39,719 nucleotides of DNA, taken from the NCBI GenBank assembly GCA_021771755.1, contig JAETOL010000022.1, positions 1 to 39,719 of the forward strand, written 5' to 3'. The translations under genes and the position numbers were made by a program. A model generated the notes under the pieces. It was not told the origin of the DNA. It saw nothing but the letters and a program-made list of their open reading frames with translations, and did no database searches. This DNA is from Lachnospiraceae bacterium. GTDB taxonomy: Bacteria; Bacillota; Clostridia; Lachnospirales; Lachnospiraceae. Shown piece after piece: positions 16,740 through 24,669 of the stretch; position 1 is the stretch's first letter, and the number at the start of each line of letters is the position of its first letter.

Positions 16740-18608
16740 TTAAAGCTTCTTCACAAACAATGCGCGGATCGCGTTCAGAACAGCGATCACCATCACGCCT
16801 ACATCTGCAAAAATCGCAAGCCACATATTGGCAATACCAACTGCCCCCAGGATCAGACAGAGAATTTTGATTCCAATGGCAAAATAAATATTTTCGTATA
16901 CGATCCTCATACATTTTCTGGCGATCCGGACTGCCTTTGCCACTTTCAGCGGATCATCATCCATCAGAACCACATCTGCCGCTTCAATGGCAGCATCCGA
17001 TCCAAGCGCTCCCATGGCAATACCGATATCGGCTCTGGAAAGTACCGGCGCATCGTTAATTCCGTCGCCTACAAATGCAAGTTTTTCTTTTGCACCTTTT
17101 CCGGAGATCATTTCTTCTACCTTTGCCACTTTATCTGCAGGAAGAAGTTCGCTATACACCCGGTCAACACCTGTTTCAGAAGCAGCCTGTCTGGCCACCC
17201 GCTCCATGTCACCGGTCAGCATAACTGTTTCCTTTACACCAGCTTTTTTCAGCTGACGTACGGCTTCCGCAGAAGTAGGCTTCAGCACGTCTGCGATCAG
17301 GATATGTCCTGCATACTGACCATCCAGGGCCACATGGACAATGGTTCCGACCTGACTGCATTCCACATATTGGATTCCCAGACTGTCCATAAGCTTTCCG
17401 TTTCCGACCGCCACGGATATTCCGTCAACCATTGCAGTCACACCGTTTCCGCTGATTTCCCGTATATCTGTCACACGGCTTCTGTCTATTTCCTGTCCGT
17501 AAGCCTTCTGAAGGCTTCTGCTGATAGGGTGCGAAGACGCACATTCCGCCAGAGCAGAATATTCCAGGATCTTGTGGTCTTCCAGTGTATTGTGATGCAC
17601 ACCGCAGACCTCAAAAACACCTTTGGTCAGTGTTCCTGTTTTATCAAAAACAACATATTTTGTCTGGGCAAGAGTTTCCAGATAATTGGAGCCCTTTACC
17701 AGAACTCCCGCATGGCTTGCCCCTCCAATACCTGCAAAAAAGCTCAGCGGAATACTGATGACCAGAGCACAGGGACAGCTGATTACCAGAAATGTAAGCG
17801 CACGGTAGATCCATTCTCCCCACTGAGGTTCCATTCCCATAAGCAGCATGCGAATAACCGGGGGAAGCAGTGCCAGTGCCAGCGCACTGTAGCAGACGAT
17901 CGGCGTATAATAGCGGGCAAATTTGGAAATAAAGTTTTCTGATCTGGATTTTCTGGAGCTTGAGTTTTCTACCAGATCCAGGATCTTGGAAACTGTAGAT
18001 TCCCCAAATTCTTTTGTGGTACGGATTTTCAGCACTCCTGACATATTGATGCATCCACTGATGATCTCGTCACCTTCCTTCGCCTCTCTCGGAAGACTTT
18101 CTCCGGTCAGGGCACTTGTATTCAAGGTTGTGCTTCCCTCTATGATAATACCGTCAATGGGAACCTTCTCTCCCGGCTGCACCACGATCACGCTTCCCAC
18201 TTCCACCTCGTCCGGATCTACCTGTTCCAGATTTCCATCTCTTTCCACATTGGCATAATCCGGACGGATGTCCATAAGCTCGCTGATATTCCGGCGGCTT
18301 TTTCCCACAGCATAGCTCTGAAACAGTTCTCCGATCTGATAAAACAGCATAACTGCTGTTCCCTCTTTAAAATCTCCCAGACAGATCGCTCCTACAGTAG
18401 CAACTGCCATCAGAAAATTTTCATCAAATACCTGTCTGTTCCTGATCCCTTTCCATGCCTTGCGAAGAATATCGTATCCGATCACAAAATAAGGAATCAG
18501 AAACAAAACTGCCCGTAAGTATCCTTCCAACGGAAGCATTGACAAAACTACAACCAGTACAGAGGCAACGATCACACGGATCAGCATTTTTTTCTGTTTT
18601 TTGTTCAT
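16740..18608 (-). CDS. zntA: Zn/Cd/Pb-exporting P1B-type ATPase
   Basis: A 622-residue heavy-metal efflux ATPase in the plasma membrane. It shows TGES in the actuator domain (about 168), CPC at 278-280 in the transport helix, the phosphorylation site DKTGT at 322, an HP motif in the nucleotide domain (ASSHPISR), TGDMERVA and GDGINDAP, and an Asp in the last helical pair (LAIFADVG) typical of Zn/Cd pumps. There is no N-terminal metal-binding domain; a separate HMA gene 90 bp upstream likely supplies it. The start at 18608 was chosen for AAGGAG seven bases upstream over an earlier in-frame ATG at 18632. Co-transcribed with the HMA and ArsR genes. Confidence 0.94.
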   Translation of the reverse strand: MNKKQKKMLIRVIVASVLVVVLSMLPLEGYLRAVLFLIPYFVIGYDILRKAWKGIRNRQVFDENFLMAVATVGAICLGDFKEGTAVMLFYQIGELFQSYAVGKSRRNISELMDIRPDYANVERDGNLEQVDPDEVEVGSVIVVQPGEKVPIDGIIIEGSTTLNTSALTGESLPREAKEGDEIISGCINMSGVLKIRTTKEFGESTVSKILDLVENSSSRKSRSENFISKFARYYTPIVCYSALALALLPPVIRMLLMGMEPQWGEWIYRALTFLVISCPCALVISIPLSFFAGIGGASHAGVLVKGSNYLETLAQTKYVVFDKTGTLTKGVFEVCGVHHNTLEDHKILEYSALAECASSHPISRSLQKAYGQEIDRSRVTDIREISGNGVTAMVDGISVAVGNGKLMDSLGIQYVECSQVGTIVHVALDGQYAGHILIADVLKPTSAEAVRQLKKAGVKETVMLTGDMERVARQAASETGVDRVYSELLPADKVAKVEEMISGKGAKEKLAFVGDGINDAPVLSRADIGIAMGALGSDAAIEAADVVLMDDDPLKVAKAVRIARKCMRIVYENIYFAIGIKILCLILGAVGIANMWLAIFADVGVMVIAVLNAIRALFVKKL

Positions 18609-18698
18609 AATCTGCTCCTTTTCACATTTCACTCAGCACTCAAATGCTTTCGGTATCACTGTCCGCAGTAATCTCCCGGTCATTTTTCTGCCTGAAGC

Positions 18699-18917
18699 TT
18701 ATAAATAAATTTCACAGTCGTCTTCTACTTTTTTACAGTTTTTCAGAACCTCTTTCATAACTGCTTTCGGATCCTGTCCATCCTCAAATTCCACGTTCAT
18801 CTTCAGCATCATAAAGTTTACAGTCGCATCCTTCACTCCTGCAGTATTTTTTGCTGCCTGCTCCATTTTGTTTGCACAGTTTGCACAATCCACTTCAATC
18901 TTATAAGTTTTTTTCAT
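18699..18917 (-). CDS. Heavy-metal-associated (HMA) domain protein
   Basis: A 72-residue metallochaperone-like protein made of one HMA fold. The metal motif is DCANCANK with C11 and C14 in place of the usual MxCxxC, followed by family blocks VKDATVNFMMLKMNVEF. Extra Cys occur near the C terminus (NCKKVEDDCEIYL). It opens the efflux operon, which suggests it delivers Zn/Cd to the ATPase, whose N terminus lacks this domain. The start at 18917 follows AAGGAGAAGG; an upstream in-frame ATG at 18944 sits within the operator and was rejected. Confidence 0.9.
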   Translation of the reverse strand: MKKTYKIEVDCANCANKMEQAAKNTAGVKDATVNFMMLKMNVEFEDGQDPKAVMKEVLKNCKKVEDDCEIYL

Positions 18918-18941
18918 AGTTCCTTCTCCTTTACGTTTTAT

Positions 18942-18963
18942 CATATGAACAGTTATTCATATG
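18942..18963. promoter_or_regulatory. Candidate ArsR/SmtB operator
   Basis: A palindrome with perfect 8-bp arms CATATGAA and TTCATATG separated by 6 bp. Form and sequence resemble SmtB/ZiaR operators (TGAA...TTCA core). It begins 9 bp after the -10 hexamer, over the likely transcription start and leader, a classic repressor position. Confidence 0.75.
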
Positions 18964-18972
18964 TTTGATTGT

Positions 18973-19001
18973 ATTATATTCCTATACCGTTCCCTTGTCA
19001 A
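18973..19001 (-). promoter_or_regulatory. Consensus promoter of the Zn/Cd efflux operon
   Basis: Exact TTGACA (18996-19001) and exact TATAAT (18973-18978) with a 17-bp spacer on the minus strand. Such a strong promoter fits tight repression by the sensor until metal arrives. Confidence 0.9.
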
Positions 19002-19022
19002 TACATTACCTGTATTTATAAA

Positions 19023-19331
19023 AATTTCTGTTTATGAGGGGATGGGCGAAATATGATTTTTTGTCTGTAAAGGACATGCAGGAGTGGATTCTTCTGTTAC
19101 AAAAGCTGGTTCAAGACTTGGAAAATTCTAAGTTTCTGCTTCTTTGCAAAAACGATCCCCCGAATGCTGAACTCGTCTGCGACTCAGACAGCAGCATCCG
19201 GGGGATCAATGCAAATGCGCAGAAAACAAGAATTTTCATCCAAGTCTCTCAATGCTTATGAACCAGAAGAATCCATTCCTGCATTGTTTTTTTCCAGACA
19301 AAAAATCATATTCCGCCCGTAAACAGAAATT
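19023..19331. repeat. Long imperfect palindrome (~309 bp), possible MITE or giant RNA hairpin
   Basis: The whole gap between the efflux promoter and the stop codon of the AI-2E-family gene folds back on itself. Paired blocks: 19023-19034 with 19320-19331 (12/12); 19044-19067 with 19295-19318 (23/24); 19077-19096 with 19264-19283 (19/20); 19113-19128 with its partner near 19228-19246, 3-nt gap; 19154-19169 with 19192-19207 (15/16); loop 19170-19191, itself with a GTCTG/CAGAC stem. One arm has about 9 extra bases near 19035. TA dinucleotides flank both ends. A 75-codon frame inside is a by-product. It may be a mobile element lacking a transposase, a terminator-like RNA hairpin, or an unknown structured RNA. 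Confidence 0.9.
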
Positions 19332-20405
19332 CTATAATTTTTCCATCAGTTCCTCCCGGCTGAAGTTTACCAGAACCGTAAGGGCAACCGGGAATGCAAC
19401 CAGTCCTACCAGTCCAAACAGTTTCAGACCAAGGAACAGAGCTGCCAGGGTTGCCAGTGGATGAAGTCCGATCTGCCGTCCCACGATCCTTGGTTCCACC
19501 ATGTTTCTTACTACCAGGATCACCAGGTAAAGCACAAGGATGCCGATGGCAAGTCCATGTTCCTCTATAATAAAGAGAATGGCTGCCCATGGAAGGAGCA
19601 CACCTCCGGTTCCCAGAACCGGAAGAATATCAAAAACTGCAATTCCCAGAGCCAGAAGAGCAGGATAGGGCATTCCCAGCAGAAACATACCTGCACACAA
19701 TTCTGCAAAAGTCAGAAGGAACAGAAAACTATAGGATCTGATGTAGATAAACAGTACATTTTTTACATAAGACTGCCCTTTTTCTACAAATTCCAGCTGT
19801 TTTGGTGTCAGAAGCTTTTTGAAAAAGGATGTGATCCCATCATAATCTCCCACAAAGAAAAAGGTTGCTACAACTGTGATCACAAGCTTGATCACAAAGC
19901 TTGGAATCCCACTGATCCCGCCGGAAAGGATCTGTACGACTTTCATGGAAAAACTGGAAACATACATGCCCAGATTGTTCGTCATTTCCTCGAAGGAATT
20001 CTCAATAGTCTTTGCTACAGATGGATGGACAGAGGCCATCGACTCTTCCAGATAATCGGAGATTGCCTCAAATACAGGTACTACTGTCGTGTTGTAGAAA
20101 TAAGGCACTTTACGCACCAGTCCTCCTACGCCATCTAAAAATCTCAGTCCCAGCCATGCGGCCAGCATAAAAAGCAGTCCGTAAAATATAATACAGAAGA
20201 TAATGGACAGCAGCTTTTTACGCTTAGGCCCTGCTTTTATTTTTCTCACAGGTACCTGAATCACTGCCGCCACCACAAAAGCAATGATAAACGGCATCAT
20301 AGGGGACACCAGATATTTACATGCTACCCAGATCAATATGGCTATCAGCGCATAAAATACAACATTAATGATAAATTTTTTCTTTCGCTCTACTCTGTTC
20401 TCCAT
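19332..20405 (-). CDS. AI-2E-family (PerM-like) transporter
   Basis: A 357-residue integral membrane protein of the AI-2 exporter/PerM superfamily, with about eight hydrophobic helices: two pairs near the N terminus (16-48, 64-90), a soluble middle part (95-150) and a C-terminal bundle (150-345). Family marks include TVVATFFFVGDYDGI, and FDILPVLGTGGVLLPWA with the conserved PxxG. Substrates across the family vary (AI-2, Na+/H+ antiport), so no substrate is claimed. The start lies 6 bp past the rlmD stop, giving a two-gene operon. The large palindrome starts directly at the stop codon. Confidence 0.92.
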   Translation of the reverse strand: MENRVERKKKFIINVVFYALIAILIWVACKYLVSPMMPFIIAFVVAAVIQVPVRKIKAGPKRKKLLSIIFCIIFYGLLFMLAAWLGLRFLDGVGGLVRKVPYFYNTTVVPVFEAISDYLEESMASVHPSVAKTIENSFEEMTNNLGMYVSSFSMKVVQILSGGISGIPSFVIKLVITVVATFFFVGDYDGITSFFKKLLTPKQLEFVEKGQSYVKNVLFIYIRSYSFLFLLTFAELCAGMFLLGMPYPALLALGIAVFDILPVLGTGGVLLPWAAILFIIEEHGLAIGILVLYLVILVVRNMVEPRIVGRQIGLHPLATLAALFLGLKLFGLVGLVAFPVALTVLVNFSREELMEKL

Positions 20406-20411
20406 GCTGTC

Positions 20412-21800
20412 TCACTCCCTGACGAAAACTGCCACAGCCTCCGTCCAGACTGTCTGGCAGAACTGATCCACACAGCAGGCTTTTTCCAGACGATAGCCTG
20501 CGTGGAGGAATGTTTCCATATCTTCTGCAAGACTGGTTGCCTTACAGGACACATATACGATACGCTTTACCCCATAGGAAAGGATTTTTGGAAGGGCTTT
20601 GGGATGCACTCCCTCACGGGGCGGATCCAGAATGATCATATCCGGTTTTTCCGTAAGATCATCCAGCACCTTCAGCACATCTCCTGCTATGAACCGGCAG
20701 TTGGAAAGTCCGTTAAGCTCCGCATTTTTCCGGGCAGCTTCCACGGCTTCCTCTACGATCTCTACTCCGATCACTTCCCGCGCTACCGGAGCAAGAAGCT
20801 GCGCAATGGTTCCTGTCCCGCTGTAAAGGTCAAAGACTTCCATTCCTCTTGCATCTTCAACATATGAACGAACTACGGAATACAGAACCTCTGCCGCCAG
20901 AGAATTCGGCTGAAAAAAGGAAAATGTACTGATACGGAATTTCAGCCCCAGCAAAGTTTCATAAAACCAGTCCTTTCCATACAGGATCCTGGTCTCATCA
21001 CTTTTCACCACATCGGAAAGAGAATCATTGATGATATGCATGATCCCAACGATCTTTCCTTCCAGCTGCAGCGCAAGAAGCAGTTCCTTCAGAGGCTCCA
21101 GATCATGCTCCTCCTGACTGGTCGTTACCAGATGCACCAGGATCTCACCGGTAGTCACTCCGCGTCTTACCAGAAGGTGACGGAGATAACCTGTATGCTG
21201 AAGCTTTTTATAATAGGATACCCCTCTTTCCCGGAAATAATCACGGACACAGGTCAGAATATCTGTCATATCTTTATGGACAAGCTTACAGTCATCTGTA
21301 TTCAGTACATCATATGTACTGCCTTTTTTGTGAAGTCCAAGGGAAAGCGGTCCATCCTTATATTCATCCCCAAAAGAGAACTCCATCTTATTCCGGTAAC
21401 AGAACTCCTCCGGACTTCCATGGATCCCTTCCCATATAAAATCAGCGCTGCCCTCTTTATCCACCTGTCCTTCCCTTACCAGAACCTCTTCCAGAAGCTC
21501 ACGGATCTGCCGGTCCTTCATCTGAAGCTGCTCTTCATAGGACATGGTCTGATACATACAGCCTCCGCACTGAGGAAAAGAAGAGCACACCGGCTCTCTT
21601 TTTTCCAGAGGGGACTTCTCCAGGACCTCCAGTATACGCCCCTGTGCTTTGTTTTTCCGTTTCTTCTGGATCACAAACCGCACCCTCTGTCCGGGAATCC
21701 CGTTTTTCACCAGGATCTTCTGATCCTCCAGAATCACATAACCCTTATTGGGAAAATCCACTTTTTCTATAATGCCTTCGTATATTTCACCTTTTTTCAT
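20412..21800 (-). CDS. rlmD: 23S rRNA (uracil-5-)-methyltransferase, RlmD/RumA family
   Basis: A 462-residue SAM-dependent enzyme that makes 5-methyluridine in 23S rRNA. An N-terminal TRAM domain (1-60) is followed by Fe-S ligands (C72, then CGGC at 78-81) and a methyltransferase domain with DLYSGTGTIAQLLAP, VIGVEIVEEAVE, ILDPPREGVHPKAL and the catalytic cysteine in YVSCKATSLAEDM. Firmicutes often have two paralogues (RlmCD types), so the exact U (747 and/or 1939) is open. The start has AAAAGGTG-type ribosome site. Upstream partner of the AI-2E-family gene. Confidence 0.94.
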   Translation of the reverse strand: MKKGEIYEGIIEKVDFPNKGYVILEDQKILVKNGIPGQRVRFVIQKKRKNKAQGRILEVLEKSPLEKREPVCSSFPQCGGCMYQTMSYEEQLQMKDRQIRELLEEVLVREGQVDKEGSADFIWEGIHGSPEEFCYRNKMEFSFGDEYKDGPLSLGLHKKGSTYDVLNTDDCKLVHKDMTDILTCVRDYFRERGVSYYKKLQHTGYLRHLLVRRGVTTGEILVHLVTTSQEEHDLEPLKELLLALQLEGKIVGIMHIINDSLSDVVKSDETRILYGKDWFYETLLGLKFRISTFSFFQPNSLAAEVLYSVVRSYVEDARGMEVFDLYSGTGTIAQLLAPVAREVIGVEIVEEAVEAARKNAELNGLSNCRFIAGDVLKVLDDLTEKPDMIILDPPREGVHPKALPKILSYGVKRIVYVSCKATSLAEDMETFLHAGYRLEKACCVDQFCQTVWTEAVAVFVRE

Positions 21801-21871
21801 ATAATTTCTGTCCTCAAAAACTCCTTTTTATCAAAATAGTCAGAACTCTGTCACACTGGTCCTGCAAGAAA

Positions 21872-21897
21872 ACAGCCCCGGTATCAACCGGAGCTGT
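21872..21897 (-). terminator. Terminator after the small acidic membrane protein gene
   Basis: ACAGC-CCCGGT pairs with ACCGG-AGCTGT around a short loop (21872-21897). On the minus strand TTTTCTTG follows; on the plus strand CGGTTTTTT follows, so it may act both ways. Confidence 0.7.
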
Positions 21898-21904
21898 CGG
21901 TTTT

Positions 21905-22132
21905 TTATTCTTCCTCGTCCTCGAAGTAATCGTCGAAATCATCATCAAAATCTTCTTCAAAATCTTCCAGATAATCCGGCGTAAAGAAACGATAAACAGC
22001 AAAAGCAATTCCTGCTACTGCAGCAACGGCGCCAATAATGGCCAACACCCAGAGGACTGTATTTTTCTGTTTGTCATCTTCTTTTTTCTTTAAAACTGCC
22101 AGTAACTCTTCGATTTTAGTATTCATATTCAT
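21905..22132 (-). CDS. Small single-pass membrane protein with acidic tail
   Basis: A 75-residue protein with a charged N-terminal helix (NTKIEELLAVLKKKEDDKQK), one transmembrane helix (about 25-46, VLWVLAIIGAVAAVAGIAF) and a C-terminal tail almost wholly of Asp/Glu/Phe/Tyr. It resembles small Lachnospiraceae membrane proteins of unknown role that I cannot name with certainty. The start at 22132 has AGAGGA ten bases upstream; a longer frame to 22213 lacks a site. Single gene with terminator. Confidence 0.75.
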   Translation of the reverse strand: MNMNTKIEELLAVLKKKEDDKQKNTVLWVLAIIGAVAAVAGIAFAVYRFFTPDYLEDFEEDFDDDFDDYFEDEEE

Positions 22133-22275
22133 ATGCGCACCATCCTCTCTTTTCTTGTCGGCATACTCACTGCCGTCACACAGGCAGTCCCCGCAAAAAC
22201 GATTCCTGCCCACATTGATCTATAGGTTATAGTATAACACCAACCGTAAGATTTTACCATAAGATATGTAAAATT

Positions 22276-24504
22276 TTAGATTTTCTTAAGCTTTGCAAAA
22301 CCGGCAAACATTTTCTTTACACCCGCCCTGTCAAAGTCCACCGTAACCTCATAATCTCTTCCGCCTTCTACGATATCCTTCACAATTCCTACGCCAAACT
22401 TCACATGACGGACAGTATCTCCTACCCCATAATCCAGAGAATCTGCTTTTTTCACCGTAAAGCTCTGCGGCTGGAATGCCTTTGACTGAAATGCCATTTT
22501 CATCTGCATATAGCTGCTCTTTGCAGAAGTGGCTTCCTGTATTTTCGGTTTTTTCTCCTGAATGGTATGGCCAAGCTCCACCAGTTCCCTTGGAATCTCT
22601 CTGACAAACCGGGACACACGGTTATACTGTGTCTCCCCTCTGATCATCCTCTGCTGTGCACAGGTAAGAGTAAGGTCTTTCATAGCTCTTGTGATCCCCA
22701 CATAACAAAGGCGCCGCTCTTCCTCCATATCAGAAAGATCTGCCGAAAAGATACACATACTGCTTGGAAATACACCGTCTTCCATTCCTGCCAGATATAC
22801 ATAAGGAAATTCCAGACCTTTGGCACTGTGCAGGGTCATCAGAAGTACATAGTCCTGATCCGGATCTATAGAATCAATATCCGCGATCAGTGCGATCTCT
22901 TCCAGAAATCCGGATAAAGAAGCTTCTCTTCCTTCCGCCGCCATCGCCTCCTGATAGGAAACCGTCTTGGAGATCAGCTCATCGATATTTTCCAGCCTTG
23001 CTCTGGATTCCTCTGTATCCTCTTCTCTCAGCTCATCTGCATATCCGGTAAGATCAATGATCTCCTCCAGAAGCTCCTGTACCGTATAGGCAGCCGCCTT
23101 GCTTTTCAATGACTGGATAAAAGTCACAAAACCATCGATCTTGGACTGGGCACGTCCGATGGAGGGGATTTCCTCTGCCACACGGAGCGCATCGTAAAAG
23201 CTGACCTGCATATGATCCGCATATTCCTGAACTCTTCCGATGGTGGTTGCTCCTATCCCTCTTTTCGGCACGTTCAGGATACGGCGCACAGCCAGATCAT
23301 CTGCTGCATTATCTACGGTTTTCATATAGGACAGCAGATCCTTGATCTCCTTACGGGCATAAAAATTGACACCGCCTACGATCTTATAGGGAATATTTGC
23401 CAGAAGGCATTTTTCTTCAAAAAGACGGGACTGGGCATTGGTCCGGTAAAGGATCGCACAGTCACGGTAACGGCAGGTACCTTCTCTGTATTTTTTGGAG
23501 ATATCTCCTACAACATACTCCGCTTCCTCAAATCCATTCATAAACTGACGGAGATGAATCTTCTCTCCTTCCGGATTCTCTGTCCACAAAGTCTTTGGTT
23601 TACGCTCTGTATTATTGGCGATCACATCATTGGCTGCATTGAGGATATTCTGAGTGGAACGGTAATTCTGCTCCAGACGAATGACTTTGGCATCCGGAAA
23701 TACCCGTTCAAATCCAAGGATATTTCCGATATTGGCTCCACGGAATTTATAAATAGACTGATCGTCATCACCTACCACGCAAAGATTGCCATAACGGGAA
23801 GCCAGAAGGCTGACAAATTTAAACTGTGCCGTATTGGTATCCTGATACTCATCCACCATAATATAGCGGAAACGTTCCTGGTACTGCTCCAGTACCTGAT
23901 CGCAGTGCTGGAACAATTCCACTGTTTTTACGATCAGATCATCAAAATCAAGGGCATTGTTCCTTCTCAGAGAATTCTGGTATTCCCGATAGATCTCCGC
24001 AACCTTTTTTTCATTAAAGTCCACTGCATTCAAAAGCATTTCATCCGGAGTGATCAGCTCATCCTTGGCGTGAGAGATCTGTGCCAGAAGGGAACGCTCT
24101 TTGTATTTTTTCGTATCTACATTCAGCCGTCTGCACACATCCTTCATCAGTGTCTTCTGGTCATCTGTATCATAAATGGTAAAATTATTATCATATCCGA
24201 TCCTGTCCGCATGTCTGCGCAGGATCCTTACGCAGGTGGAATGAAATGTGGAAACCCATACACTTCCACCGTCCATTCCCACGATCTTATCCACACGTTC
24301 CCGCATTTCCTGAGCAGCCTTGTTGGTAAAGGTAATGGCAAGGATATTCCATGGATTCACACCCTTTTCTGCAATAAGGTATGCGATCCTGTGGGTCAGC
24401 ACTCTGGTCTTTCCGGATCCGGCTCCTGCCAGGATCAGGAGAGGGCCTTCGGTATGATAAACAGCCTCCTGCTGCATATTGTTCAGTGATTCATAAATAC
24501 TCAT
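22276..24504 (-). CDS. pcrA: ATP-dependent DNA helicase PcrA/UvrD
   Basis: A 742-residue superfamily 1A 3'-5' helicase used in nucleotide-excision repair, replication and removal of RecA filaments. Motifs in order: NNMQQEAV (Q motif), AGAGSGKT (Walker A), ITFTNKAAQEMRERV, VDEYQDTN (Walker B), GDDDQSIYKFRGA, LEQNYRSTQNIL, TLHSAKGLEFPYV and VGITRA. The C terminus carries the PcrA RNA-polymerase-binding type fold (VGDTVRHVKFGVGIV). The start at 24504 follows AGGAG five bases upstream; the open frame reaching 24606 runs through a promoter and was rejected. Single gene with a predicted promoter. Confidence 0.96.
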   Translation of the reverse strand: MSIYESLNNMQQEAVYHTEGPLLILAGAGSGKTRVLTHRIAYLIAEKGVNPWNILAITFTNKAAQEMRERVDKIVGMDGGSVWVSTFHSTCVRILRRHADRIGYDNNFTIYDTDDQKTLMKDVCRRLNVDTKKYKERSLLAQISHAKDELITPDEMLLNAVDFNEKKVAEIYREYQNSLRRNNALDFDDLIVKTVELFQHCDQVLEQYQERFRYIMVDEYQDTNTAQFKFVSLLASRYGNLCVVGDDDQSIYKFRGANIGNILGFERVFPDAKVIRLEQNYRSTQNILNAANDVIANNTERKPKTLWTENPEGEKIHLRQFMNGFEEAEYVVGDISKKYREGTCRYRDCAILYRTNAQSRLFEEKCLLANIPYKIVGGVNFYARKEIKDLLSYMKTVDNAADDLAVRRILNVPKRGIGATTIGRVQEYADHMQVSFYDALRVAEEIPSIGRAQSKIDGFVTFIQSLKSKAAAYTVQELLEEIIDLTGYADELREEDTEESRARLENIDELISKTVSYQEAMAAEGREASLSGFLEEIALIADIDSIDPDQDYVLLMTLHSAKGLEFPYVYLAGMEDGVFPSSMCIFSADLSDMEEERRLCYVGITRAMKDLTLTCAQQRMIRGETQYNRVSRFVREIPRELVELGHTIQEKKPKIQEATSAKSSYMQMKMAFQSKAFQPQSFTVKKADSLDYGVGDTVRHVKFGVGIVKDIVEGGRDYEVTVDFDRAGVKKMFAGFAKLKKI

Positions 24505-24577
24505 AAATTCTCCTGTATCTGTTGATTCGTTGATGGTCTGGTTCTTCCGCTCTCCGGCGGATTTTTTCATGGATTCA

Positions 24578-24606
24578 ATTTTATCATCTGCCGGAGAAAA
24601 TGACAA
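24578..24606 (-). promoter_or_regulatory. Likely pcrA promoter
   Basis: TTGTCA (24601-24606) and TAAAAT (24578-24583) with 17 bp between on the minus strand, about 70 bp before the pcrA start. It abuts the terminator hairpin of the alpha-galactosidase gene. Confidence 0.6.
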
Positions 24607-24639
24607 GCAGGAACAAAGAGAAATCCCCTTTGCTCCTGC
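24607..24639 (-). terminator. Terminator of the alpha-galactoside operon
   Basis: GCAGGAACAAAG (24607-24618) pairs with CTTTGCTCCTGC (24628-24639), one mismatch, around a 9-nt loop. On the minus strand TTGTCATTTT follows. It lies about 30 bp past the stop codon of the GH36 gene. Confidence 0.7.
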
Positions 24640-24669
24640 CTGTTATTTCAGTCTTTCTGTTTTTTGACT

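Noticed and set aside
16578-17942. A 454-codon plus-strand frame opposite the P-type ATPase
   Set aside because: It is antisense to all key ATPase motifs and is a codon-bias artefact.
19034-19261. A 75-codon plus-strand frame inside the large palindrome
   Set aside because: It lies wholly in the folded-back arms, has no ribosome site, and its sequence is explained by the inverted repeat.
23212-24489. A 425-codon plus-strand frame opposite pcrA
   Set aside because: It is the mirror of a highly conserved helicase gene and has no ribosome site or recognisable domain.
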